From: Cytidiella melzeri
Lineage: Eukaryota > Basidiomycota > Agaricomycetes > Polyporales > Irpicaceae
Direction: 5' to 3'
Assembly (NCBI GenBank): GCA_022592445.1
Contig: JABYQR010000003.1
Span: 372,001 to 436,000, forward strand
DNA: 64,000 nt
Below, piece after piece: positions 1-10,073 of the stretch (positions are counted from its first letter, which is position 1; every line of letters begins with the position of its first letter). Below the pieces are notes generated by a model. That model was given only the letters and a program-made list of their open reading frames with translations. It was not told the DNA's origin and ran no database searches. The position numbers and the translations under genes were made by a program.

Positions 1-48
1 GAAGTCCGAGATGGGCGGCAAAGCGAGAAAGCCCCCACTCAATCTTCT

Positions 49-3000
49 TTGAACAAGACCACCACCTTGAAGGTGGCTGCACACAAGGGGAAACCCTCAG
101 CAGTCACTGGAGTCCTCACGGACGCAATGGAGGCACAGCAACAGCTGAAAGCCCCACACGCACAAGTGCAAGAACCTCCCAGTGGGGACGAGGCAGCTTG
201 CCCCTCACTGAAGAGCCCCTTCAGTAGCACCGTAGACAGACGTAGGGACATTGTAACACCGAAAGGTGACCCACTCAAATCGGCAAAAAGCCAAATTGAT
301 CCAGTTCGAGAAGAACAAAGGGCTGAAGGCCAGTTAGACCCAGAGCTCGCTAATGCAATGCTGCAAGCTTACAAAGGTCTGAAGAAGAGCAGGACCGCAT
401 ACAGAGAGTTGAGACACAAACAAAGAGAACAGGAGGAAAGGTTCCAGTGGGTTGAAGACTGGAACCACAAACTCATACGCGGTCTACACGACGTCTTCGA
501 AGCATTCAACATGGACGCGCTCAACGATGAAGTAAGCCGCTGCAAGGCGGCCAAAGAACACGTTGGGCAACCAACACCAGTAGAGGTACACTCGAAGTGC
601 CCTACCACGAAGCCAGACGAAAACCCAGAGATCATGGGTGCCAAAGTAATCACCACAAGCAACTAAGAGGCATGGTACACCAATCCCAACGAGCACACCC
701 GTTGAACAATCACTGGAGATAGGGCAATGCCTGCTCGCGCAGGGAAGGACCAAGCCACTCAACTTAGAGAGGCTGGTCTAGCAGCAAGCGGGAATGCAAT
801 TGCGGCAGACGGACCAGCACCAAGGGAAAGGTTGCCCCACACAAATACCAATTGCCATCACACTTGCTCGATGAGAAGTCAGCGGCAAACCAGCACACCT
901 GAGTTCTCAAGAGATGGAGAAAACGGTAGCAAAAGCTCCGACTCGTACTCGCGCGCAGGGATCATAAGGGGCCCTCCCTCTGACCCCACGTCACAAAGGG
1001 GAAGAGCAAGGACCCTCCCTCCTGGCAAACCTATGAGAGGGGTCAACCCTCAATACTTTGTTTCCGCTCCAGCAGCACAAAACAGGTCACAGCTGGTAAC
1101 GGCGCACTCTGTATCTGCCTACAGAGCAGTACCTACCGCGACAGCAAAGCTGTATAACAACAGCACGGAGTATATCCTCCGACAACTCAAACAGATAATG
1201 GAGGTCGAGCCAGAAGACCTGCCTCAGTTAAGCAAGCAGTTTAAGGCAACAGCCCCAGCTGCGTATGGCGGGGAAGACAATGTCAAGATCTTCCATCAAT
1301 GGCTGAAGAACCTGGTGAGGTACTTCTGGATCACCAGGCTCGTGGGTCTATCCAATGACTACGCAAGAATAATGATACTAGGAGATTCTCACAAGGGAAA
1401 CACTCTCACCTGGTACAACTCCGAAATTATGGACCTGTTCAGTAATTGAGACGACTGGACGTTCACAGAAGTGATTATAGAACTTCACACACGCTTTGTA
1501 CACCAAGCGACCATACAACTTGCGACCAAAAGGTACGAGCGAGTACAGTACTGAGCCGGCAACGGTGTTTCAGGACTGCACTCAGACATGCTCAAGTACG
1601 CCAAACAGATAGTGGAACATCCTAGCAATTATGAGTTCCAACGCAAGTTCCTTAGGGAACTACCAGAAGACATCTCCACCGCGATAATGCGAAATAGTAA
1701 GATGACCGCCAAAGGAACAGTCATTGAGGAACTCCTAGCGGAGGCCCTATCCATCAAAAACGCGGACAAGACTGCCCGTCTATTCCAGAGGCAGAGGAAT
1801 GCTTGCACTCAACAGAAACCAAATGAACACCCCTCGAGGTCGAGTGGGGGAAACCCCAATGACCATTGAACTAAGGAAAAGGGGCAGCCCACCTCATTCG
1901 GTCAGAGACATTCATCCAGACATCTGCAAGGACCCCCACTGTGTCGTACATAACACACAAATTGGTCGGGTAACCAACCCAATCGACGCCCCATCCAGGG
2001 CACAGGAGTTGGACAATCTGCTAGCATGGGACCGACCCGAACCACAGGCGCTGCAGTGCGGCCGAGCCACGGAGGGGAAAAGAAACCTCCAACAGATCTG
2101 TCTAAGGTCCAGTGCTACAGATGCAACAAGTATGGTCACTATGCGAGTGGCCACGACAAACCCGGATTCCGCGCTATGAACGCCGTAGGAGAGGAACCAG
2201 ATGAACAGAAGGACAAACTTGAGTTGCAGGACCAAACGGACTCGAACTCAGACAACCTGGGGGACAACCCCAACGGAGAACAATATGACTCCAACGAGGA
2301 GGCTGCTGGAGAAGAACACAACCTCATCAACAATGACTACGGCTCTGACTCGGACAACAGACAATTTGCAGGCATGAGATTGTATTCTCAGCAGGACGAA
2401 CCGGATGAAGAGGAGGGTCCTGAACAAGGATGAAACAACCTCTTTCAACCACTCCCCATACCAGCTGCAACGGCTACACAGGTGCAAGCCTCCCTGACGG
2501 CCAGCAGCGCAGCTAGCCTCAGCTTGCATTTGCTACAATTGACACTAGAGCACCTCATCACTGGGCTTACAGTGGTGCAATCATCAGACGACCTAGTGAC
2601 AAACAAGGACTGAGAATTGATAGACTACCTATCGCAAAGGATACTTCCAGGCCGGCCACAGCCCACGTGGCGAGAGGACCATGCGCAAATAGAACAACTA
2701 CTCAGTATATACAGGCAACTACTCGAGGAGAACCATGCAATGCGGACAGACATGGCCATTGTCAGCCGGGTAATTAACCCGGCATCGCCTGTGACAGAAC
2801 ATTAGAGGGAAACCTCGATAGCGTCGGTACTAGCTCGAGAGTGTACTTGTCGCGAACAATGGGACGGAATGCTCGAAAGAGTTTGACCCACCCCGGGTGA
2901 AATGGCTGTAGAGGCTGCCAGTGATCTTCACAACCTGACAAGTAATACTCGTCAACGAATCGATGAAGTGCACTTAGCTGACCTGATACCAATGTCAGTC

Positions 3001-3219
3001 GATGAATCCCTCGACGACAGGGTACCTATGGTCTCGGAATACCCCAACGACGTTGTCCAATACACTCGCCAGGAGAACACCTCGAATGGGGGGTATTACG
3101 ACAACTGGTACGGCGAAGGGGATAACTATCCCGACCCAGAAACGGCATTTGGAATGCGAGTGATACCTACAATGGGGGAAACCCTCTTGCAGACAAGCAC
3201 AGAAAACGTGCGGCAATGA
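49..3219 (+). pseudogene. TE-A gag region, broken
   Basis: Successive open segments (49-666, 727-1449, 1588-1869, 2026-2433, 2902-3219) look like one decayed gag. Residues encoded near 1180-1440 resemble a gag capsid segment (pattern AYGGEDN...FHQWLKNLVRYF). A zinc knuckle is encoded at about 2110-2160, reading CYRCNKYGHYASGHD; the fourth ligand of the usual C-x2-C-x4-H-x4-C pattern is His instead of Cys. An acidic Asp/Glu/Asn-rich stretch follows. Several breaks are TGA or TAA codons, consistent with C-to-T decay. The exact original start and end cannot be fixed. Confidence 0.65.
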
Positions 3220-6100
3220 GGACCACGAGCAAAGCTAGAACTTGCCCAAAGTTGAAGTCACGCTGTGTAACTATACATTGCACAATAAACAGCCTCACGG
3301 TCAACATCTTACTGGACACAGGGTTCTTGATAAATGCAATAATACCGTCGTACAAATGTGTGGCTAAGATCACGGCTTTCCCACTAGAGAAGCCTGTTGG
3401 GCTCCAGTTGGGTTGTGTAGGCAGCCGTTCAAAGATCAACTTCGGAGTGCAGGAGAGGTTAAAGGTGGGTGGATCCACATTTGACCTCTACTTCGACGTG
3501 GTCAACATTGACCACTACGACATGGTACTTGGCATGCCATCCATGCGAGAGCACAACGTGGTGATGGACTTCATGCAAAACACCATACGATTTGGCACAG
3601 ACCCCGTGCCTGCTCTTGAAGGGGAAGAGACAGATGAGACAATAACGCGCAAGTCCACTCGGGAGCGAAAGCTTACACCCAAACCTCTAAAAACGGATTG
3701 ACTATCAAAGGGCACAAGCCCCCCACCAGATGCATCAGAGCTGGACTCTATAGTGGTGCAAGCAGTGAGCTCAACTTGTGAATGTTTCCATAATATCACT
3801 TTACACAGGCCGAATGGCCCTCCTGAATTGTCCAAAGAGGACATACCCCACTTGAGAGCCCACTGGGCTTCAGACTACGCGGACATCATGTCCGGGGTAC
3901 CGGAGAAACTACCTCCCATACGTGAAATAAACAACACAATACCCATAATCAACAAAAGGCATAAATACCAGTACCATCACCCGAGGTGCCCAGATGCACT
4001 GAAGCCCAAGCTGCTAGAGAAAATCAAAAGATACAAGCGAGCAGGATGGTGGACGTTCCAAAATGTCCCCCAAGCTGCGCCAATGCTCTGCCTTCCCAAG
4101 AAGGATGGCTCGTTAAGAACCGTATTCGATTGCCGTCAACGAAATGACAATACCGTGCATGACGTGTCCCCGTTCCCTGACCAGGAACAAATCCGCATGG
4201 ACGTAGCGAGGGCTAAGTACAGGTCGAAGATCAACCTCTCCGACGCGTACAAACAAGTACTTATAGTCCCAGAGGACGTCCACAAGACCGCATTTGCTAC
4301 AGTGTATGGCACAATGCTCAGCCTCGTCATGCAACAAGGAGATTGCAATGCACCATCTACCTTCCAGCGTCTTATGACGCACATCTTTTGAGACTACATA
4401 GGACGCTTCATCCATGTATATCTCAACAACATATTTGTCTTCTCAGACAGTATTGTTGAGCATGAGGGACACCTCAAACTCATATTTGAATGCCTCAGGT
4501 CTGCCGAACTGTACCTCAAGGTGTCCAAATGTAATTTCTATTCCGAAAAGATGGACTGCCTGGGCCATGTCATAGATAATCAAGGCCTGCACGCAAGTGC
4601 TGATAAGATGGCCAAGGTGCGTGAGTGGCGCTACGGTGACATCCAGAGGTTCCTTGGACTGGTGCAATACTTAGCACAGTTTATGCCTGACGTCTCTTCA
4701 TACACTGGACCCCTTGCCAAAATTTCGTGGAACGGCCACGTCTTCCATTGGAAGGCCCTGCATGAGAAGTGCTTTCAGTCCATCAAGGAACTCGCGTGCA
4801 GGGTGCCTATACTCAGGCTGATAGACCCCAGGCTCAAGGAGCCTATATGGGTCATATGCGACACATCCATCTATGGTGTTTGAGCCGTATACAGGCAAGG
4901 CCTCGAATGGCATTTGTGCAGGCCAGCCGGGTTCATGTCCAACAAATTCACCGTGGCACAACACACTTACCGTGTATTTGAGATGGAAACCATAGCCATA
5001 CTCGAAGCCCTGCTGAAATGGGAGGACAAACTCATGGGTCACCCCATCAGCATAGTCACAGACCACAAGGCATTAGAGTTTTTCAAGACGCAGCCTAACT
5101 TTTCTCCACAGCAGACGCAAGATAATCTATGTGAAGGGTGAACTTAATAAGGTGGCAAACTGCCTATCTCGCTACTACGCAAATGACAACCCTGGGGAAA
5201 CCCACCCGTTTGACAACTATGTCAACGCCGACATCCGCTTTGACCCAGAGGGTCACGTACTACCCAAGGAAAGGAGAGCAGAGCTCTGATCTGCACATGT
5301 GGGAAAACCCTCGACTAAGTATTGTTCTCGCGAAGATCTCAAAGAACGCAACGCGGAAGCCGACGAACTTGTGGAGCATTGCGAAGACCCAGCGGTCTTA
5401 GAGCCCAGCGAGGACATCGCACTACTATCCGAAAGGATGAAACTACTTGATAATTTCGAGGACATCATCCGTTCAGGATACAAGTACAACCCAACACTCT
5501 TGAAGGTCGAACAAGCACCAACAGAATACCGTGCGTTCACAGAGCGCAATATCCTCTTTACAAAGAACCGCTTCGGCAACGAAGTACTTTGTATCCCCAG
5601 GATCAAAGTTGAGCGGAGAACGCTCGTCAACATTGTCATCGACAATGCCCACCTTACACTGGGGCACTATGGCCATCGAAAGATGGCAGAGTACATCAGG
5701 AAATTGTACTGGTGGCCTACGCTGGGGAAGGATGTGATTAAATTCTGCCTCAGCTGTGGGCTCTGCCAAACGACAAAGACAAGTAACACGCTACCTGCAG
5801 GGCTACTTCATTTGCTGCCCATACCGGCTGCCCTTGGCAGTCCATAGCGATGGACTTCTTGGGGCCGTTCCCTAAGTGTCCAGGACTAGACTACCTTTGT
5901 GTAGTACTTTGCAGACTCACATCTAATGTACACTTGATTCCAGTCACTACAAAGATTAAGGCTAGCAAACTTGCATGGCTCTATCTGAAGGACATAGCAC
6001 GACTACATGGTGTCGCCGAGTCCATTGTTTGCGACAGGGATTCAAAAAAAATTCACTTCAGCCTTCTGGAAGGAGGTACAGAGACTGTTAGGGACTCAAC
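3216..6100 (+). pseudogene. TE-A pol, first part: protease, RT, RNase H, integrase N-terminus
   Basis: Protease is marked by LLDTGF at about 3313-3330 (DTG, then Phe where DTGS/DTGA is usual). RT runs from about 3900 to 4700, with the motifs PKKDG, FDCRQRN and INLSDAYKQ and the stretch that precedes the catalytic box; that box reads YLNN (about 4418-4430) instead of YLDD. RNase H follows (CDTS at 4858, then a TGA; later FEMETIAILEALLKWEDKL and TDHKALEFF). Integrase has its zinc domain (GHYGHRKM ... CLSCGLCQ) and first catalytic Asp (MDFLGPFP, 5850), then the second (CDRDSKK) just before the insertion. Stops at 4389 and 4881 and frameshifts near 5125 and 5825 break it. Confidence 0.85.
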
Positions 6101-6657
6101 TGTTAATGTTGACAGCCTTTCATCCTCAGACAGTGAGACACTAACACACCCCCCGGACGCAAAGGGACCGGGCACAAACACACCTGACCTCGCGAGAGGC
6201 AATTACATGTGTAAGTAGGGGTTGAGGGTATGCGTGAATGTAGGTTGCGAGTGGGTCCAAGAGTCCTAGGCTGCACCTAGACTCGGGCAAGCGGTGATGC
6301 ATTTGCAGGGCTCGGAGTGCCAGGCCAAAAGCGCTGTGGTTTGTTTGGGTAGCTGGGAAAAGTTCTGGGTAGAAAGATGTAAAGTAAAGCCAAGCAAGGC
6401 AATGCAATGCAAAGTGGCAATAGAACTTAAGTGTTGCAAAAGAAAGTGGTATAAAAGTGATAGAGCTAGGGGCAATGCAGTGGTGAAGAAAGGGGAGCAA
6501 TTGGAATGTGATACACCAGAGGGGGGAGAGGAAGTGGTGTGGTAAAGTGCGAGAGAAAGGACTGCGCTGGCTCATTGCAAGAGTATAACACAAAATGCCA
6601 TGGCAAACACAGTAGGAAACGCAATGGGAACACAGAATAAACGCAGTCTAAATTGCA

Positions 6658-6850
6658 GTAGCCTTGAGAAAGAGAAGGGGCGGCTGTAAAAGGGGGTTGC
6701 AGTGAAGGAGAGCGCAGTAAGACTCAGTAGCCTTGAGAAAGAGAAGGGGCGGCTGTGAAAGGGGGTCGCAGTGAAGGAGAAACGCAACGCAGTAAGTAAT
6801 GCAGTAAAATAAACACAGTAGGAACACAAAAGGGGGTTGCAGTGAAGGAG
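6658..6850. repeat. 69-bp tandem duplication with a third partial copy
   Basis: Two adjacent copies of a 69 bp unit begin at 6658 and 6727 with GTAGCCTTGAGAAAGAGAAG and differ at only a few bases (TAAAAGG versus TGAAAGG, GTTGC versus GTCGC). A third fragment (AAAAGGGGGTTGCAGTGAAG) lies at 6828-6850. Near-identity suggests recent local duplication. Confidence 0.8.
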
Positions 6851-7211
6851 AAAGTGACGCAGGTTGAGAGATACGCACTGCGGAGTTGCTCAAGAAGCAA
6901 GGGAAAAGTGGCAGGGGCAACTTTGAGGGGAAAACCGCGGGGGTGTTGTATTCTAAGCTAAGCAAGGTACAGACACAGCGTATATAAGTAAAAAGCAATA
7001 GGGGCTATAGCAAATTGAAGCCATGCGAGAGCAAGGCAAGGAAAGGGGCATTGCACAATGAAACGAGGGACAAACGCGAAACATGTTACAGGAGCGATGG
7101 GGCACTGCCTTTAGCCGCTCTGCAAAGAGAACAGGCTGCGGAATCCGAGGGAGTGGAAAAGGGGGTCGGGGGTTCCAACAGCTATGAGCTTGAGTGCGAG
7201 GGACTACAAGG

Positions 7212-7445
7212 ATGCAATATGCGGCAAGTGAAGCCATGCAATGCGAAGCCATGCGAACCAAAGCAGAGGGAATGCAATGCGAGGCGGCGCGAGGCAAAGC
7301 AAGGCGGCACGACGCAACGCAAGGCAAGGCGAAGCAAGGCGAAGCAAGGCGAAGCAAGGCGAAATGAAGCGATGCAAAGCAAAGCAAGGCGAAGCGATGC
7401 AATGGAAAGCAAAGCAAAGCGAGGCAATGCAATGCAATGCAAGTC
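7212..7445. repeat. GCAAG/GCGAA pentamer repeat tract
   Basis: About 230 bases composed of GCAAG, GCGAA, GCAAA and GCAAT pentamers, including a perfect run of the 10-mer GCGAAGCAAG near 7330-7362. The purine bias of the plus strand is continuous. Confidence 0.85.
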
Positions 7446-7506
7446 TTGCCAGAACCAAGGGCTGCTGCTAGTCCATGTGAATGTGCTCGCCTTTGGGCCT
7501 GTTGCA

Positions 7507-8186
7507 CGTCCAGCGATTTCCAGGCGTATTAACGGATGGGGCTACTGAGTGGGCTAACCGCTCCATTACCCAGGTGCTTCGCGCCCTGATTAAACCTGAC
7601 CAGAGCGACTGGGTAGATCAGCTTCCCATGACTGAGTTTGCCCTGAACGCAGCCGCCAGAATTTTGACCGGTTCGCACCGTTCAAACTTACTGGGGGACA
7701 TATACCCCGCATGAGCAGGTCTATACCAGACAGTAAGCTGCCCGGTGTTTGGTTGTTTGCCCAAAAGGCACTCAATAACCTCATGCTTGCCCACAACGCG
7801 ATAATTGACAGTTGGGTCCACCAGACCTATCACAGCCACCTCTAATCACACTCTGAAACTGCCGGAGGACCTAGTCCGGCGACGAATCCATCCCACGTTT
7901 CACATCAGTTGACTCAGACGCCATGAGAGAAACGACAATGTATTATTCCCTCACCGGGAAACACGGGTATTCTACGACATGGGGAACCCCGAAGAGGGGG
8001 AGTGGCTGGTCAAAGAGATCAACGACCACAAGTGGACCGGCAGGTCCTTGAAGTTCCACGTCAAATGGAACCTAGGAGACAAGACTTGGGAGCCACTCGC
8101 CAACGTAGACGAGTGCTCAGCACTGGACAATTACCTTAACACCCAAGGGGTGAATTCAGTGCAAGAATTATCCCGGATAAGATAAG
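7507..8186 (+). pseudogene. TE-A pol, second part: integrase end and chromodomain
   Basis: Integrase resumes with TDGATEWANRSITQVL and WVDQLPMTEFALN at 7531-7650 (catalytic Glu retained; the usual Arg after TE reads Trp). The following core and GPY region is frameshifted but traceable to about 7830. A chromodomain is encoded at 7979-8186: EEGEWLVKEINDHK ... FHVKWNLGDKTWEP ... NYLNTQG, with the aromatic-cage pattern of retrotransposon chromodomains that target heterochromatin. It ends at a TAA, 8183-8185. Confidence 0.8.
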
Positions 8187-8438
8187 ATCGGCAGGACACC
8201 ACCTGAAACACCTTGGATCTCCGAGGTTCTGTCAATTTCATTCACTTGACGGAAAATTTGGGCACTCCGGACGCAAATCCCACATTGGGATACACGCAGA
8301 TGCCCTTGATTGCCGTTTACTGCACGCTTCAAGCGGCAACCTCTCTTTCCAACGACCACCATCTCCCAACAAACTCACCCAGGCTCACGCCTTACCACCA
8401 CTTCACTTTCCCATACTCTACAACTCACGCCAAATAAA

Positions 8439-8810
8439 ATGTCAACGAGCAGAAGCCAAGGCTCTCGGGACGGGCAAGGACAAGGACGGTTGCGAGACCG
8501 CTCGCCTCGCCGCCCCCAACATTGCACAGACCGTGCAACACCCACTCGTTGCTCACGCAAGGACCGCCGCACAAGCGGCTCATGGGACTCCCAGCAGTCC
8601 AGAGGAGAATCCTCCGGCTCCTCACAGAAGTGCAGGAGGAGCTCCTCACCGCCGTCTGGCGACAATGACGCACCATGGGCCCATATCCCAGGTGTAGGAG
8701 TTGTGCACCCTATCGGCTCCCCCGTGTGCTCCAACTGGATGACGCACAGGGCCAGCCATGCCCAGTCCGCCTCGTTCAACAATGCCCTTGTGGCGGAACA
8801 GCAGCTGCAA
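8439..8810 (+). pseudogene. Arg/Ser-rich ORF interrupted by TE-B
   Basis: An ATG at 8439 opens a Ser/Arg/Gln-rich frame (MSTSRSQGSRDGQGQ...) that runs unbroken to the TE-B insertion point. Past TE-B and its target duplication the same frame continues at 15931 for only SLPTW and then TGA. The start of a gag of another element is the likeliest origin; nothing in it is diagnostic. Upstream, 8187-8438 holds no recognisable feature. Confidence 0.45.
8806..8810. repeat. TE-B target-site duplication TGCAA, left
   Basis: TGCAA immediately precedes the 5' LTR (8811) and is repeated at 15926-15930 immediately after the 3' LTR. A 5 bp duplication is normal for Ty3/gypsy integration. Confidence 0.95.
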
Positions 8811-9244
8811 TGTCACGAACATGCACACTTTTTCCCTTTCTTTTCCTTTTAATTTCTTTATCTTATCTTATCGATGGTACATGGCTACTGCATGTGATCA
8901 AGTGCATGTGACAGACTGGTCACATGATCATAGAAGGTGCTGGAACATTGTAGAACATCGCACCATAGCACACCATACGTTCCCACGGCAGTGTTAGGAG
9001 TACAGACCCGGTACCAGGGGTCCTTGTCTGAGATGTATATAAACCCACCCTGTAGCTCCCTAAAGACCTCAGATTCTACCTCCTGGTCTTTAGCTCATTG
9101 TCAGCTGATCCCTCGTCGTCGTGTCTCCACTCCTCCTCATCACCTATACTCCTGTCGTCATCGTCCACGCGAGTTCGCTCGTCGTTCCTCCTCCCCTCGT
9201 CGTCACTCCCTCGCTCTTCATAGAGTTGGGTTGTGTTCCTGACA
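8811..9244 (+). repeat. TE-B 5' LTR (434 bp)
   Basis: Starts TGTCACGAAC and ends TTCCTGACA, the canonical TG...CA. It contains a TATA box (9036-9043). It is followed directly by TTAGGTAGAATC, the expected primer-binding position; the TE-E LTR is followed by the similar TTAGGTCAAGAT, so TTAGGT may be part of a shared primer site. Confidence 0.97.
9036..9043 (+). promoter_or_regulatory. TATA box in TE-B 5' LTR
   Basis: TATATAAA within GATGTATATAAACCC, well placed for a transcript starting about 30 bp downstream and covering ORF0-gag-pol. The same box lies in the 3' LTR at 15717-15724. Confidence 0.7.
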
Positions 9245-9339
9245 TTAGGTAGAATCTCCGTACGCTCGCCTGGACGTCGCGCAACCGCATAAATTCCCTT
9301 TCCCCAAAGTTTATAAAAGTTTAGTCCCCCCGGTTTACC

Positions 9340-10070
9340 AGTACGTTGTATTGGCCCGAACCTTTGATCCTACATCTCATTTCGTGGTTATAGTGCCCAA
9401 GGACGTACGCATTCGTCGCCGCATACCCGAGTCCTTCTTTGAGGCTCGTCGAGAACTACGCGAGCAAGGACGTCCTCGTCTCTACACAGAAAAGGATCTT
9501 GAAGCCATCGTATCCTACGTCTCACGCCGCCCTCACTACCATCCCCTGGGCACCAGGCTTCCTGCTTTCGACCACGAAAAGTTTGCTCGTGACAACGAGT
9601 CCATCAAGGAACGTGCATGCACAGAACGCGCGCAAACCCTCGCGGAGCGAATTGAGAAACCGTCTCTCAAGGACCGCGTCTCCCAGGCACCCCCGCCACC
9701 TCGCCCAGACGCACAAAAACCTGTGACGCTCGATTTCCACAAGTTTTCCATCAAGGACCAAGTCGGCATCCTCAAGCCGAAGATTGAGGCCACTACCAGA
9801 CGCCTCAAGATCCTGATCGAACTCACTCGCGACCGCAACGACTCACAGGTTAAATCAGTCCTGTTACTCAACGACAAACTTCTGTACCTCACAGAACACA
9901 CGGAGGAAGTACTCTCCACGCGCACGCCTGCCCAGCTCAAAGCACTGAACTGGGGCTTGCAATCAGTGGGACAGATCAACTTCACGCAATTGCGCAAGAG
10001 GTTGACGGAGGTTACGAGTCGAGTTGCTTTTGTAGCGGACGGAGGATACTTTGAGAAACTTCCTTTGTAG
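9340..10070 (+). CDS. TE-B ORF0, spliced start codon, unknown function
   Basis: The reading frame 9394-10070 is open but contains no ATG. Splicing a 53 bp intron (9341-9393, GTACGT...TTATAG) joins the A at 9340 to TG at 9394 and makes an ATG, giving MPKDVRIRRRIPESFF... of 225 residues. The protein is basic and helical: an N-terminal segment with LYTEKDLEAIVSYVSRR, a proline-rich linker (PPPPRPDAQKP), then a helical C-terminus. TE-E carries a homologue with the same spliced start and matching segments (YTEKELKAIASYV; a DF-K...QD segment; a C-terminal WGL...F.LR). I know no named family. It ends in tandem stops TAG TAA, after which gag continues in the same frame. Confidence 0.7.
9341..9393 (+). 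other. 53-bp intron splitting the ORF0 start codon (TE-B)
   Basis: Donor GTACGT directly follows CCA; acceptor TTATAG directly precedes TGCCCAAGG. Removal makes CCATGCCC. Length and borders match the host's introns. The homologous intron of TE-E (28242-28310, minus) splits its start codon at the same place. Inferred from sequence only. Confidence 0.7.
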
Positions 10071-10073
10071 TAA

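Larger units (their letters stand above)
6101..7506 (+). repeat. Purine-rich low-complexity insertion inside TE-A integrase
   Basis: TE-A integrase stops after the second catalytic Asp region and resumes at about 7507 with the TDGATE motif, so about 1.4 kb was inserted. It begins TGTTAATG and ends TGTTGCA, compatible with LTR-type ends, but I see no target duplication (TCAAC before, CGTCC after). The plus strand is strongly A/G-rich and built of short motifs such as GCAAGGCGAA, CGCAGTAA and GGGGGTTGCAGTGAAGGAG. Long open frames on the minus strand are by-products of this composition. A similar texture appears at 15931-17170. Confidence 0.6.
1..8186 (+). mobile_element. TE-A: degenerate Ty3/gypsy chromovirus, 5' end outside window
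   Basis: Remnants occur in the order gag, protease, reverse transcriptase, RNase H, integrase, chromodomain, which is the chromovirus order of Ty3/gypsy elements. The reading frame is broken many times by stops and indels, so the copy is old and inactive. No LTR is recognisable on either side: the 5' end precedes the window, and the stretch after the chromodomain (8187-8438) shows nothing I can name. The integrase is interrupted by an inserted purine-rich tract at 6101-7506. Sequence divergence from TE-B and TE-E shows it is a different family. Confidence 0.85.

Noticed and set aside
6953..7507. Minus-strand Ala/Leu/Cys-rich frames that look like membrane proteins
   Set aside because: They are the complement of the GCAAG/GCGAA repeat; several frames are open at once and all are low complexity.
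8879..9242. Short plus-strand frames inside the TE-B LTRs
   Set aside because: Non-coding LTR sequence; the same frames recur in the 3' LTR because the LTRs are near-identical.
9351..10070. ORF0 of TE-B starting at a TTG at 9351
   Set aside because: The first 14 codons overlap a good intron and are not conserved in TE-E; the spliced ATG explains both elements better.
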